NCBI RefSeq assembly: GCF_033115175.1
Contig: NC_084836.1
Location: 80,876,253 to 80,940,252 of the forward strand
Reading direction: 5' to 3'
Origin: Lepus europaeus
Lineage: Eukaryota > Chordata > Mammalia > Lagomorpha > Leporidae
Length of the DNA: 64,000 nucleotides
The notes under the pieces are model-generated. The model had not been told where the DNA came from. It did not search any database and was given only the letters and a program-made list of their open reading frames with translations. The position numbers and the translations under genes are program-made. Positions 23,061-34,471 of the stretch are shown here, piece by piece; the first letter of the stretch is position 1; the number at the start of each line of letters is the position of its first letter.

Positions 23061-24595
23061 GAGGGCGCGGGGCCCCCGCGCGCGCCCCGCGGCCGCCCCG
23101 CCCGGGCCAGGCACACGCCCGGCCCCGCCTCCCTTCACGGTCTGCTGCTCCTCTATGGGGAGGCGCACGTGCCTGGGCTTTGTGTCTCTCCTCCGGGGGG
23201 CGCGGAGCCGCCAAATGGGCCCGTCCGTCAGCACGACAATGCGCGCCCCCCTCCCGCGCGGGGATTACGCGCGGGTCGCGAGCAAAATAGCAACAAAGGA
23301 GGAGAAGGGCCCCAAATATGTCAGGAGGGCTCCAGGCGCGAGCCGGAGCCCGGGATGTTGGGGGGGGGGGGGAGTTGCGCGCGCGGACTGCGTGGGTGTG
23401 GGGTGGGCACACGCCGCCTCGGGCGCGGGCCCCGGGCGCGGCAGCTCTGCGTGGCGTGCGGGGAAAGAAACCGCGCGTCGAACAGAGCTGCAAAGTCCGT
23501 GCGGCCTGAGCCCTGGCCAGTGCCTCTGACGGCGTGGCCCGAGCGGCCCGGGGTCCTCGTGGCAATCGTAGCCCGAGTTGCGGGCGTGGAGAGACTGAGC
23601 CCGGCCTGCTGGGCTGCAGCCCAGGGCGACGCTGGTGCGCGCAGCTCCAGGACACGTCTCTCTGGAGTTTGAGAAAACAGTTGGCACCGCGCTTCCTTGC
23701 GTCGCAGGAGCGGGAGGCGAGCTGGGCCAGGTTCCAAGAGGGATCGGAATTTCGGAACTTTTATTTTGGGGTGGTGGAGGGATAAATCCCCCCCACACCG
23801 CGCGCCCCGAGCCTCCGCGAGGCCCGGAGCCGGGTCCGGCCGGGTACTCCGCCGCGTGCGCCCCTGTGAAGTTGGTGTCCGCCCTCCCCGCGCGGCCTCA
23901 TGCATTTTCATTCCTAGCGGGCATTTTGTCTGTCGGTTGACATCAGATGCTAAATCAAGGGCTCCAATCAAGGCGCTGCGGAATAAAGGGGCCGCCTGTC
24001 TGGGCGCAGGCCCCCCCCCCCCAGCCGTGCCCCCTTCACCTTTGTGAAGGAAATTAACCTCCCGCTATTGAGCGCCGGTCGCGGCCAATCTGGACGCCAA
24101 AGGAGACGCGTGCTGCCCGCCGGGGGGAGGGGGCAATCTGTCCTCCGAGGCAGGCTTCGGCCTGGGAGAGCTCAAGCCGCCCCCGCGCCACCAGGAGCAG
24201 ACAACGGCGGAGCGCCCCCCTCCCCGGGCTGCGCCCAGAGCCGGCCGCCGGCCTCCAGCCTCCAGCCTGCGCCCTACCCGGCCCCGTGGAAGCACAAAAG
24301 ACACAAGGCTCCGGGGGAACCTGGCAGAGTCCCACGAGTGCGCGGTGGCCCTGCGCGTCCGCCCCCGGGGAGCGAGCTGCAGAGCCACGTAAAATGTCCT
24401 GCGTGTGCCGACAGCCCCGCTGGGCTGCGGGAGGAGCAGGCAGAGTTTTCTGCAGTGCTCTGCACAGCCAGCTTGGATTGTTCAGGGGTTTTGCTTAGGC
24501 GCAATGCCACTGAAGGTATTTAATTGTTTTTTTGATTTTCCCTCTGAAAATACCCTGGCGTGAAAATGAAACAGATTTAAGGAAGAAACAGAAAC

Positions 24596-24597
<2 letters not shown>

Positions 24598-24647
<50 letters not shown>
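24598..24647. repeat. (AG)25 microsatellite
   Basis: Uninterrupted AG dinucleotides, about 1.9 kb upstream of the INSM1 ATG. No SINE sequence flanks it, so it is a free-standing microsatellite rather than a SINE pyrimidine tract. Confidence 0.95.
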
Positions 24648-24651
<4 letters not shown>

Positions 24652-24705
24652 TTGCACGAGTAATAAGTTGTGATGAGGACAGCTGGTGAGGATAGTACAT
24701 CAAGG

Positions 24706-24729
24706 GGTTAATCAAGTTGGTTAATCAAG
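24706..24729. promoter_or_regulatory. Direct repeat of homeodomain-like GGTTAATCAAG
   Basis: Two identical 11-mers at 24706-24716 and 24719-24729, period 13 bp. The core TTAATCA resembles HNF1 half-sites and PBX/homeodomain sites. Function is inferred. Confidence 0.4.
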
Positions 24730-26546
24730 GGGAAAGATAGTTGATGATTTTTATGTTGGTGATTTTTAAAAAGAAAACAACTACACACTGAAAAGGATAC
24801 GTAGAATGTATTTTCAAAGGTACCACTCCGGTTGTAAAAATGCTAACTGTGATGAAAGCTAGTCCTGGAAAGTTGGAAATCCTGAAGTGAAATTTCTACA
24901 ATGTATCCGTGACTTTTTTTTCCCTCTAAAAGTAACCGACGTAATTTCTTTGCTCTTTTGGCGCCGATGAAGACGGCTGATGAAATTAGAAGTGGGGAAG
25001 GGATTCCGAGACAGCTTTGGCCAATTCTATTTTCTAATCACGAGTCCCATCTGGATTGTGGAATAATGGGGCCAGGGGCAGTCCCTCCCCGGCTAACTGC
25101 GGGGTGTTGGGACTTGCATATGTAGCACCGCTTTCAAACAGCTCCCAGGGAGGCTTGGTCACCTTGTGAGTCCGTAAGGGATAACAACACCCATAATTGT
25201 AATGAACGCGTGGGACAGGGGACGGGACCAACCACCAAAGCCAGAACACAAACCCCAAACAAAACCCCTGCCCCGGAGAATTCAAATCGCTTTCTGAGTC
25301 TAGCCAAGGGCATCTATTGAATGCTGTGGAGTTACTGACAGTCAATGGAACCGTTTCTTTTTTTTTTCTTTGTGGCTTCTAGTCTTGCCCACGGGAAGGA
25401 AATCTGCTCTCAGATGGGTACGGCCAAAAATACATGGAAACTTGAAGGGCACAAGTGTCGGAAACTAATTTCATAACCCAGAGTAGAAGATAAGCTGTCC
25501 TCGCGGGCGCACCCCGGCAACCTCGGAGCAGGTGCAGCCGCGCACCGGGTCGTGGAGCTGCGCCACCTCCGTCAGCGTGATTTTCCGAGAATCTGAGCGC
25601 CTGCAGGGATGCAGACCTCAGGTCGAGACGTTTGTCTTCCTCTGGGAGTAGCCAGGCGCCACCACACTGCTGCGCTCCCGCGGCCGCCCCTGGCGCACTG
25701 CGACTCCGAGTAGGGGCTGTGCGCAGCTGCGCTGGGGGGGGGAAATTCGGGGAATTGCTTGTCCCCTTCGAGGGGGCTTCCAGAGAGTCGGTGAGCAGAC
25801 GAAACCAAAGCTGGACAGCCCCCTCCCCCCGAGTCCCTTCCAGTCTACGCGCGACTCCACCCTTCCCTGCGGGCTCCTGGGAAAATCCGGGGGGCCCCTC
25901 GCTTGGCGTCCTGGCAGCCCCCCCGGCGGGTTCTTTCTCCGACGACTGCGGAGGAGCTGGGGGCCGCAGGCACACCCAAGCTCTCCTGTCTAGTTGTGCG
26001 AAACTGTAGTCGGAGCGCGCGCCAGGGTTCACTGGGTCCCCCACCCCCACCCCACTCCTGGCTCGAGACTCCTGGGAGTTTCTAGAAAGGACGAAGCTTG
26101 AAAATGAGCGCTACAGCGGGGGAGTTTGGTCCAGGAATAGGGTTGTCCAGGGCTGCCCCTGAACACAGGGGTAGGATCTGCGGGTCGGCAGTCTCACCCT
26201 ACGGCGAGGGGACTGCTTTGGAGACGCCAGCAGAATTTATCCGTGTTCCCCCTCCCCAGCCCCACTCTGATAAGGACCCCTCGCTTGGCTTCCCAGAGGC
26301 ACCCACCCTCGACCCTCGGTCCCCGCGCCTCGCCGCCGCCAGGTCCCGGGAGGGGGCCCGCGCCCCTGGGCTCTGTGCGCGCCAGACCCGAGCCCGGGAG
26401 AGGCTTTGTGTTTGCAGGAATGAGGGGTTGTTGTGTCAGCCCCAGGGGCACGCGAGAGACACGCGCAGCCCGCCCGCCGCCCCGCCCGGCCCGGCCTCCC
26501 GGCACCTTCCGGGCCCCCCGCCCGCGGGCCGTCGCCTTTGTTCGGC

Positions 26547-26565
26547 ACATTAGCATAAAGCTGCC
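26547..26565. promoter_or_regulatory. Octamer-like/E-box composite motif, copy 1
   Basis: ACATTAGCATAAAGCTGCC, preceded by TTCGGC (26541-26546). ATTAGCAT is the reverse of ATGCTAAT, a POU octamer variant. Copy 2 lies 960 bp away with one mismatch. Confidence 0.5.
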
Positions 26566-27506
26566 ACGGATCTCCCGTTTAAATAATTCCACACAAAAGG
26601 AGAGTGCATGAAAGAGAGCGAACAAGGGGGAATCCGCGAGGCAGCGCCTTGCGCCTGGCGCGGGAGGGCCCGCGCTCCAGCATTTGCTGCCCCTCGAGGT
26701 TCGGGAGCCCCCGGCAATCTGCTGCGCGCCCCCTACCCGGCCGGCCGCCGCCTTAAGGGTCCCGCGCGTGCCATCGGGGCCGCCGCGCGCTCGCTTTAGT
26801 GCCTTCGTGACTATTTGTTCCTGCCTCGGGTGGCAAGGGGGTTGGCCCGAAGCTGGGTGCCGACAAGAGCTGGCCAGGGCGACGCCAGGAAATGTGGGGA
26901 AGCCGTGACCCGAGCCCTGCGTGCGTGCGGGGCCGGCGCTTGGACGCGCGCGGGGTGACTTTGAACGTGAGGGCGCTGGAGTGGTTCGTGTCCACGCGCG
27001 CGCTGAGCGGCGGCCTCCAGCCTTGCGCTCTCTGGCTGGGGAGATGAACCGACAAACCCGAGCAGAGAAGTGACCGCAAAGGCCACTACCCCAGTCTCCT
27101 CCGCAACACGCAGGCCTCCACTCCAGCCTCGCTACCCCAGGGTGGACAACGAGGCCGCCCGGATCCCCGGGGAGGCAGAAGGGGATCAGCTTTTGCCTTG
27201 TCTTGGGTTCGGGCCCTTGGGTGTGGAGTGTACCAGTCAAGTGCTGTCCCTTCACCATCGCCTCCCCCCACTCTCCTCGCTCCCCTCCCCTTCCTTCTCA
27301 CACCTGCCCCTGCGTTTCCCTCTCTCCTCCGCTCTCCTCTCCACGTCCCTTCCCCCTCCCTCTCTGCCCCCAGCCCCGCTCCCCACCCCCTCCCTGCAGG
27401 CCAACGTGTGTTATTTTATTTGTCTAGAGAGAGCCTATTTGTTCAGTGATGTGTGGCCTCCTGGTCTCCTGCTTTAATGGGGACCGCCGAGGCTTGGTTT
27501 CGGCGA

Positions 27507-27525
27507 ACATTAGCATACAGCTGCC
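27507..27525. promoter_or_regulatory. Octamer-like/E-box composite motif, copy 2
   Basis: ACATTAGCATACAGCTGCC, preceded by TTCGGC. Here the mismatch creates a perfect E-box CAGCTG next to the octamer-like site. Two GATA-type sites follow within 50 bp (TTTATC and TTATCA). Confidence 0.5.
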
Positions 27526-27619
27526 CGGCTCCGCGCCCGGCCCGGCTCACTTTATCCCGGCCTTATCAGCGCTTCTTCTCTCAACCAGAAAACAATCAAC
27601 AGCTCCTCGCACGCCGCGA

Positions 27620-29394
27620 CTCTCCAGCCCCTCTCTGCTTCTTGGCTGAACACTCTATCACCCGGGTGCCCGCTCTCTCTCTCTCCCTCGCCCCCTCTCT
27701 CCAGGGTAAATATTGATGGGCTGCTTTTACATCTTAAACCTCCACGCGGGGTCCCCCCACACCCCTACCCAGCCCTCAACTTCGCTGTATTTTCCCTTGG
27801 CCTTCCTGTGATATGCGGGTGCAATAAAACCACTCAGGGCCATGTCTGCGTTTTTCTAAACTGCCATCAGCCTTGCTGGGCATCCTTAAGGCAGAGTTGT
27901 CAAATGTGATTTAGGGGAAAGAAAAATTAACTCCGGTATGTTCTTGTCAGACTTCTTGGCTTAAGAGGACAGAATTCTGAGATCAAGGCCGAGAACCAGA
28001 GATGTCTCGGGTCTGGCAGGGACTCGAAACATTCACCCGTCTCCTGCACACCGAGCCGAGCCAGGTGCAGCTGGGGTCTCTGGGATGCCCTTTCTTTTAC
28101 ACGTCTTTATCATCAGCGGTATTCTCCCTATTAAGCCCTTAAAGCAGCCCTCTGCCAGCTAGGACCAACTGGTCTACTTATTCTTAGGGCACCTGCAGCG
28201 AGATCCTGAAACTCTTAGTAATAGATCAGTGGGTGATGGTGCAGCCGGGACGCTGAGTCTCCTGGGTTCAGGCAGTGGCCCACTTTGATCGCAGTGTGTG
28301 AGACAAGAACCACAGCAACATCAGCATTGTGGGGGCCAAGACATGTTCTGGATATTTCCAGATTGGCACAGACCACTTCAGAAAAGGCCGCGCGGGGAAA
28401 CCGGGGCCATCCCAGCTATCCGTGGTTCTGTACCGAGGGTGGCGTTGTCGTCGGGGGTCACTTCTATGTGCCTGAGGACTTTATGAAGGCAATACTTGGT
28501 CACAGGCATCCTAACTGCCGTGTCTAACTGTGGTGTTTCTGTCAGGCGCTGGCACAGACGCTGGCTCCCGCTGCGGAGGCGCCTGACCCAGGGCCCTCCA
28601 GGGAAAGGCAGAAGGTGCCTGAAGTGTGGCTCCACGTGTGTGCCGGGGCTGGCTCCCCAGGCGTGGACCCGGAGTGGCTGTCCCCTGCTCAGGCTACACC
28701 GTCTGTGCCACGGCTGGGCCCGCCCCCCCCCCCAGCACTCCCCACCCCATCCCCCCTGTTTGTGCAGAATGTGAAGGAATTAGTGGCATTCATCGCTTCT
28801 GTTCTGGAACAATCATTTCTTTTTTGAGAAGTACTGCGTGTACAGTTCCGTCATCGTAATCCAGCCAGCCCTGACTTTTCCTTCAAATAGCTTGGTCATC
28901 TTTGTAATTGTGCCCAACTTTTGCTAAATGTTAACGTAAATACCAATTTAAAAGAAAAAAAGAGCAGGAACTGAAATTGTGTTTATGAAAACCAATGGTA
29001 AGCCTTGCAGGTAAAAAAAAAAAGTGACACTACCTAACAAAAGAGACCCAAATAACTGGAAAAAAAAAAAAATCTGACATGTCCCTACAGGTCCCAGAGC
29101 CTATGCATATTCTAACGGGCAATTAATTTGGACGAGGGGCGCTTGTAACAGAGACCTCAGGTGCAAAGCAACAGTTCGAAGGGTCAAAGGATAACGAACT
29201 GGATTGATTCCCCGCCACCATGCTATCACCTAGAACCTGTGTGTGCACCCCTCCAGCCTCCGGGCCCTCGGAGCTTTTCCTCTTTGAAGACCTGGGACGT
29301 GAAGCAGAAAAAGGTTTCATACCACAAGCTGTGCCGTAGCGGGTACAGGGTTAATCTCTCAGCATCGGTTTACCGATTTTCCATTCTGGGAAGG
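27620..29394. other. Spacer between INSM1 upstream DNA and CFAP61 3' end
   Basis: No SINE or gene recognised. The AT-rich part at 28.85-29.06 kb has TAATTG- and GTTAACG-type motifs and oligo-A runs. Confidence 0.35.
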
Positions 29395-29652
29395 TGATTT
29401 TTTTTTCTTTTTTAATCACTCACAGCATTTCTCTCCCCCGGCCCCGGGTCAACAGAGTCGGTGGCGGAACGCTGTAGGACCGCACAGCAAATCACGCTCA
29501 GGGTTACAAAGCAAGTTTTACACCGGGGAGACCTCGTGTTCCTGCTGAAATGCAGGAACCTGTGCCTGGAGATCTGTCCGCGGCCGTGCGCCACCTACTG
29601 GAGCGACGGGAAACCACGGGCCCGGGACAGGGGACCCGAGCAGGTGCGTCCC
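29395..29652 (-). other. CFAP61: Putative CFAP61 3'UTR
   Basis: Region after the stop codon of the exon at 29653-29853. An ATTAAA hexamer (TTTAAT on +, 29411-29416) about 240 nt past the stop is a plausible poly(A) signal. No stronger AATAAA was seen nearby. Confidence 0.4.
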
Positions 29653-29853
29653 CTACACGATGCCCGGCCACGCGTACATGGGCAGGTGGTAATGGTTGTA
29701 GTGCAAGTAGTCCAGGATGCTCCTCTCCACCAGGGGCTTGTAGATGGTGTCCTCAAAGACCCTCTGTAGGTATTTCTTGGGCTTTTCACTCAGCTCAATC
29801 TCCTCATCTTCTATCTGCCGGGCCAGCTCTACCAAGGAGGGAAGTTGCTCCTC
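29653..29853 (-). CDS. CFAP61: CFAP61 last coding exon (partial gene)
   Basis: Terminal exon of 67 codons including the TAG stop (29653-29655). It encodes a charged, helical stretch starting EEQLPSLVELARQIEDEEIE, then a conserved-looking end with YLQRVFEDTIYKPLVERS and the C-terminus YHLPMYAWPGIV. The acceptor on the - strand is ACCATGTCTTCCAG|GAG, phase 0. CFAP61 is an axonemal protein of motile cilia and sperm flagella associated with the calmodulin/radial spoke complex. The assignment rests on synteny (in human the gene lies immediately upstream of INSM1 on the same strand) and on the exon's coding character. I cannot align it here. The in-frame Met inside the exon is not a start. Confidence 0.75.
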   Translation of the reverse strand, partial: EEQLPSLVELARQIEDEEIELSEKPKKYLQRVFEDTIYKPLVERSILDYLHYNHYHLPMYAWPGIV

Positions 29854-29947
29854 CTGGAAGACATGGTAGGGAGGGGACCGCCATGGCGGGGCAGGTTAGC
29901 TCCCATGCAGAGGGGTGGTGATCTGTTCCCCAGGGCGGGAGTGTGTG

Positions 29948-29982
29948 CATATATATACATACATATGTATATATATATATAT
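29948..29982. repeat. (AT)n microsatellite
   Basis: ATATATACATACATATGTAT followed by a pure AT run, in the intron just upstream of the last CFAP61 exon. A short (GT)n follows at about 30005-30015. Confidence 0.9.
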
Positions 29983-30019
29983 TCCCAGACTTTTAGATAT
30001 TATTTTGTGTGTGTGTACA

Positions 30020-31290
30020 GAATATGTCAGAATGCAAAATTTGTGACTGTAAGCTTTTTTGGGTGTGCAGTGACAGCAGGTACATGCATCCACGCTATGG
30101 TCGGGTCACCATCGCCTCCCATCTCCAGCTTCTTGCGTCTTAACCACGGCAAACTTGGGATCCTCCCGGCACTAACAACAACTCCTGCCCCCCAGCCCTC
30201 CCTCTCCCAGCCCCTAGAACTATCAGCCACCTTCCTGCCTCTATGGGGTCTGGTGACTCTGGGTGCCTGGTGTGAGTAGAATCATGCAGATTCTTTTTGT
30301 AACTGGGGCATGCCACTTGGCAGAGGGTCTTCCCCAGCGTTGGTCACCTTAAAAACCCTCACGTCCCAGCTAAGACTCATCCGTAGCTCATGCTGGTTTT
30401 AAAAACAAGACGGACCGTGCCAGAAAACTCCTGCATGCTTTACTGTACTTGGTTATAACCCCTAAGAGAGAGGATCTGACAACCCTCGATACATTGTTGG
30501 CAAACTCCAATGTCGTGGGTATCTTTCAAGATGGAGCTCAGAGAATAGAAAGGGGTTGGAAGTTAAGACGCCTACAATTACACCTAAAATCTAATAGAGG
30601 TTTTCCAGCATTTTATTATAGTAATTTTCAAGCCATAGGGACAAGCTCACAGACCTGCGCGTGCACACACACACACACACACACCCCTGGGTCCTGCAGT
30701 TAACCCTTCACTGACTGTCCTCACCACTCTTCTGCCCACCCACAGCAGGGCTGTCCTAAGGAGCCCTTGCCCCAGAGCTGGGTTGAGCTGTGTGGCTGTC
30801 TGACCTCAAAGGAAGAGTCATATGGACTCTGCTGGTGTATTTATTTCAACTTCCAACAATTCTTTTTCTTTTGAACAGAACAACAACAACAAAAAGAAGT
30901 GGATTATCAGCAGGGTTCTTCTGGATCATTGATTTGTCAATGGTGAGAACGAACAGATAGAAAAATTGATTCAAGCTTCGATGGAGGTCTAACGCAATTG
31001 GCACTTGGTTGTTTAAGCAAGACAAGATGAGGTGTCGGAGATTCTACACAGGGAAGACCAGTGTGTGTGTGTGTGTGGGGGGCACAGGGATTCAGATTCA
31101 AATCAGCTCAACAGAGGGGGTGAGAGGGCAAAAGGCCACTGATGCCCATAACGAATTCTCGCAGGTGCTGAAGACTCTGATGCCACCAGCTCCCTGGCCC
31201 CGTTGATGTATTCTGCAACAGAGATGAGCTTGGTTCTTTCTGCCTTAATTTTCCCGGAGAATTTTTTCTGCCTTTCTTCTTCCTTCTTTT
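30020..31290. other. CFAP61 intron, repeat-poor part
   Basis: No gene or SINE. Contains (CA)n at 30663-30684 and (GT)n at 31061-31077. Confidence 0.4.
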
Positions 31291-31293
31291 CTT

Positions 31294-31602
31294 TTTAAAG
31301 ATTCATTTATTTACTTGTAAGAGAGAGAGAGAGAAAGATCTTCCATCCACTGGTTCACTCCCCAAATGGCCCCAATGGCTGGAGCTGGGCCCGTCCAAAG
31401 CCAGGAGCCAGGAGCTTCTTCCAGGTCTCCCATGTGGATGCAGGGGCCCAAGCACTTGAGCCATCTTCCACTGCTCTCTCAGGCGCATCAGCAGGGAGCT
31501 GGGTTGGAAGTGGAGCAGCCAGGACTCAACCCGGCACCTGCCCCTATGGGATGCTGGCATCTCAGGCGGAGGTTTACTTCTCTGCTCCTCAATGCCAGGC
31601 CC
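31294..31602 (-). repeat. CSINE, first copy after the INSM1 SINE-free zone
   Basis: TTTAAAGATTCATTTATTTAC tail, short (GA)n, and head ending CTCAATGCCAGGCCCC. Confidence 0.92.
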
Positions 31603-31877
31603 CGTTCCTGGAGAACTGTGTCAAACTTACACAAGGATGGTGACCTCACTTAGATGCTGGGGATTTCCGGCTCATGGCTGTGTGATGCTGTTCTGATATT
31701 GGGGTAAGCAGGGTGAAATCACAAAGTGGAACTGTCAGGTTTATCTAAGAAAAAACTGCTTGGGATTGTTGGCAGCTTCTTGTGCACTTGCCTCTCCTGT
31801 GGGACCTCTCACAGTGTGACCCAGGGCCTGCTAGAATCACTTCCCTCCACCGTACCACGTACAGTATGCCTCATCTT

Positions 31878-32185
31878 GGGGCCGGTGCTGGGGCAGAGTA
31901 GGTTAAAGACCCGGTTCGTGTTCCGGATGCTCCACTTCTGATCTAGTTCTCTGCTGTGGCCTGGGAAGGCAGCAGAGGATGGCTCCAGTCCTTAGCCCCT
32001 GCACCCTTGTGGGAGACCCAGGGCAGGCTCCTGGCTCCTGGCTTTGGATCAGTGCAGCTCTGGCCTTTGCAATCATTTGGGGAGTGAACTAGCAGATGAA
32101 AGACCTCTCTCTCTCTCTCTGCCTCTCCCTCTCTCTGTGTAACTCTTTCAAGTAAATAAATAAATCTTAAAAAAAAAAAAAAAAA
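31878..32185 (+). repeat. CSINE with internal head deletion
   Basis: Starts GGGGCCGGTGCTGGGGCAGAG, but the tRNA-like part after 'AGTAGGTTAAAGACC' is shortened. Tail AAGTAAATAAATAAATCTT plus poly(A). Confidence 0.9.
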
Positions 32186-32187
32186 GA

Positions 32188-32504
32188 AATTAGGTAGTAT
32201 GATGCCTCTCACATTGTTTTTCTTTCTCAAGACTGTTTTGGTTATTTGGAGTCTTTTGTGTTTCCATATGAATTCTGCAGTTGTTTTGAATTTCTTTGAA
32301 GAGTGACATTGGAATTTTGAGAGACTGTATTGAATCTGTAGATTGTTTTGGATGTATGGACATTTAAGCAATATTAATTTTTCTACCTCATGGCCACAGG
32401 ATATCTTTTGATTTACTGTATTATCTTCAGTTTAGTTCATCAATATTTTACAGTTTTTAATATACAGACCTTTACCTCTTTGAGTTTACTAAGTATTTTT
32501 AAAA
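32188..32504 (-). repeat. Old L1 fragment (antisense), part 1
   Basis: 'GTTTTGGTTATTTGGAGTCTTTTGTG', 'ATTGAATCTGTAGATTGTTTTGG' and 'CAATATTAATTTTTCTACC' follow recalled antisense L1M text. Split from part 2 by the SINE at 32505-32848. Confidence 0.75.
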
Positions 32505-32848
32505 GGTATATTTATGTATTATCTATTTGAAAGGCAAAAGGTTAGACATAGAGAGAGAAAGACCCACACACACAGATAAACAGAGATCTTCCATCTGCTG
32601 GTCCACTCCCCACATGCCTGCAGAAACCAGAGCTCGGCCAGGCCAAAGATAGGAGCCAGGACTCCACCCAGGTCTCTCACTTGGGCAGCTAGGATGCAAG
32701 TGTTGGTTCATCATCCACTGCCTTCCCAGGTGCATTGGCAGGAAGCCGGATCAGAAGCACAGTCGCTGGGACTCAAACCAGCACTCTAATGTGGGACGCA
32801 GGTGTCTTAGGCAGCAGTGAACCCACTGGGCCACAATGCCCATCCCCA
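32505..32848 (-). repeat. Diverged C-repeat SINE inserted in L1
   Basis: Tail-side TTTGAAAGGCAAAAGGTTAG, 'CCATCTGCTGGTCCACTCCCC', head end GGGCCACAATGCCCATCCCC. Confidence 0.85.
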
Positions 32849-32854
32849 CCCCCC

Positions 32855-33543
32855 AAGTCTTCTTTACAAATGCTATTGTAAATGGGGTTGTTCCTTAATT
32901 TCCCTCAGGCACTTTCTCATTGATTGGTGGTGGTGTTTGTTAGTGTGTTGATTTGGTTTCCTGCAACATCACTGCGTTCATTCATCAGGTCTGTGTTTTG
33001 GCGATCCACCGAGGGTTTTCTAGATTTAAGATCACATTGTCATAGAAACCACTTCAGGTCTTCGTTTCCTGTTCAATTGCCTTTTATGCATGTACTTTTC
33101 TTGCATAATTGCTCTGGCGAGGGAGCAGGGGCCTTCTTGTCTTGTCCCGATTTCAGAAAGAATAAAAAAGTTTTCAAATTCTCACTGTTGAATATGATGC
33201 TAGCTGTGGACTGGTGAAAATGTGACCTCAACTGTGTTGGAAACATTCTTTCTGTACCTACATTTATTGAGAGTTTTGTAACGGATGTGAGTTTTGCCAG
33301 ACCTTTCTCTGCATTTACTGAGACAATCAGAGTTTTCGTCTCTCTAGGGCGATGTTTTCAGGTTCGTCTGCATCTACTTTGTAGACTCTGGCAGGACTTC
33401 ATTTCTTTTCATGACTGAGTACGGTTCCACTGTGTGCTTAGGACACGGTGGTTTATCCCTGGATCTCTTGGTGGGTGTCTGGGTGCTACCCCGTACCGGC
33501 GGCTTGGAACTCCATGCACGTGAATTCATCTGGATGCCTCTTT
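32855..33543 (-). repeat. Old L1 fragment (antisense), part 2
   Basis: 'ACAAATGCTATTGTAAATGGGGTTG', 'GTGTTGATTTGGTTTCCTGCAAC' and, further on, 'GGTTCCACTGTGTGC ... GGTGGTTTATCC' match antisense L1 landmarks. Some 33.0-33.2 kb sequence between them is not recognised. Confidence 0.65.
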
Positions 33544-33619
33544 TTTTAATTTTACATTTTTACTTTTTTAAAAGATTTATTTTATTTATTTGAAAGTCAG
33601 TTATACAAGAGAGAATGAG

Positions 33620-33669
<50 letters not shown>

Positions 33670-33927
33670 CTTCCATCCACTGGTTCACTCCCCAACTGGT
33701 TGCAACGGCTGGAGCTATACAAATCCAAAGCCAGGAGCCGAGAGCTTCTTCCAAGTCTCCCACGCGGGTGCAGGGGCCCAAGGACTTGGGCCATCTTCCA
33801 CTGCTTTCCCAGGCCATAACAGAGAGCTGGATCAGAAGTGGAGCAGCTGGGACTTGAACCAGCGCCCATATGGGATGCTGGCACTGCAGGTGGCGGCTTT
33901 ACCCATTTCGCCACAGTGTCGGCCCCA
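33544..33927 (-). repeat. CSINE inserted in L1, with TSD
   Basis: Flanked by GGATGCCTCTTT (33532-33543) and GGATACCTCTTT (33928-33939). Long (GA)n at 33627-33666. Head end CACAGTGTCGGCCCC. Confidence 0.93.
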
Positions 33928-34471
33928 GGATACCTCTTTCTGTTCTTTTGAATGTATACCTAGGAGCACAGTGGCTGTTTTCCACAGCAGCTGCACAGTG
34001 TTGCATTCCCAACAGGAATGTGCAAAGATTCTGGGTTTTGCACACTCTGACACTTGCTGGTCTTTCCCCTGATTGCAGCCATCCTCGTGGGTATGAAGTG
34101 CTACCTCACAGACGTTCTGATTTTTATTTCCCTAACGATCAATGATGTTGAGCATCTTTTCTTGTAAGCTGGTGTACATCTGGACTCCTACTTTTATCTT
34201 GGGATAAAAATCGCCCTACTCATCTATCCTTGAATGCAAGTAGCACACTTTCTTGGTTCCTGGTGTTTTGTAGCAAGTTTTGCAATTGGAAAGTGCGAGT
34301 ATTCTAACTTTGTCCTCCCCTGCCACCATTCTGAGATAGCTTTGACTATTTGGAGTCCTTTGCATTTCCACAAGAATTTAGGATTGTGTTCGGATTTTTA
34401 TAAAAATGCTCTTGGGATTTTGATAAGGTTGCACTGGATCTGTAGATCATGTGGGTTTTTATTGGACATCT
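33928..34471 (-). repeat. Old L1 fragment (antisense), part 3
   Basis: 'TATACCTAGGAGCACAGTGGCTG', 'GTGGGTATGAAGTGCTACCTCAC', 'GATGTTGAGCATCTTTTC' are classic antisense L1 3'-region phrases, in the expected order after part 2. Confidence 0.75.

Larger units (their letters stand above)
20780..24400. promoter_or_regulatory. INSM1: CpG island over INSM1 CDS and promoter
   Basis: Dense CpG and very high G+C from the distal 3'UTR through the coding exon to about 1.7 kb upstream of the ATG. This contrasts with the AT-rich 3'UTR and flanks and is typical of a developmental regulator. Homopolymer runs of about 14 G (23359-23372) and 12 C (24011-24022) lie upstream. Confidence 0.85.
24401..25500. other. 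Repeat-poor INSM1 upstream DNA
   Basis: No gene or transposable element. It holds the (AG)n run at 24598-24647 and the GGTTAATCAAG pair at 24706-24729, listed separately. Confidence 0.5.
25500..27620. promoter_or_regulatory. Second CpG-rich block upstream of INSM1, candidate enhancer region
   Basis: GC- and CpG-rich DNA 2.8-4.9 kb upstream of the INSM1 ATG, with no transposable element and only frames that look like chance ORFs. It contains the paired ATTAGCAT/E-box motifs listed next. It could also be the promoter of an unannotated transcript. Confidence 0.45.

Noticed and set aside
26194-27258. 354-residue open frame on the - strand upstream of INSM1
   Set aside because: Composition follows local GC (Arg/Gly/Ala/Pro), no domain, overlaps several equally long frames on both strands.
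33627-33666. (GA)n tract as an independent microsatellite
   Set aside because: It is the pyrimidine tract of a reverse-oriented CSINE, as are most (GA)n/(CT)n runs in the window.
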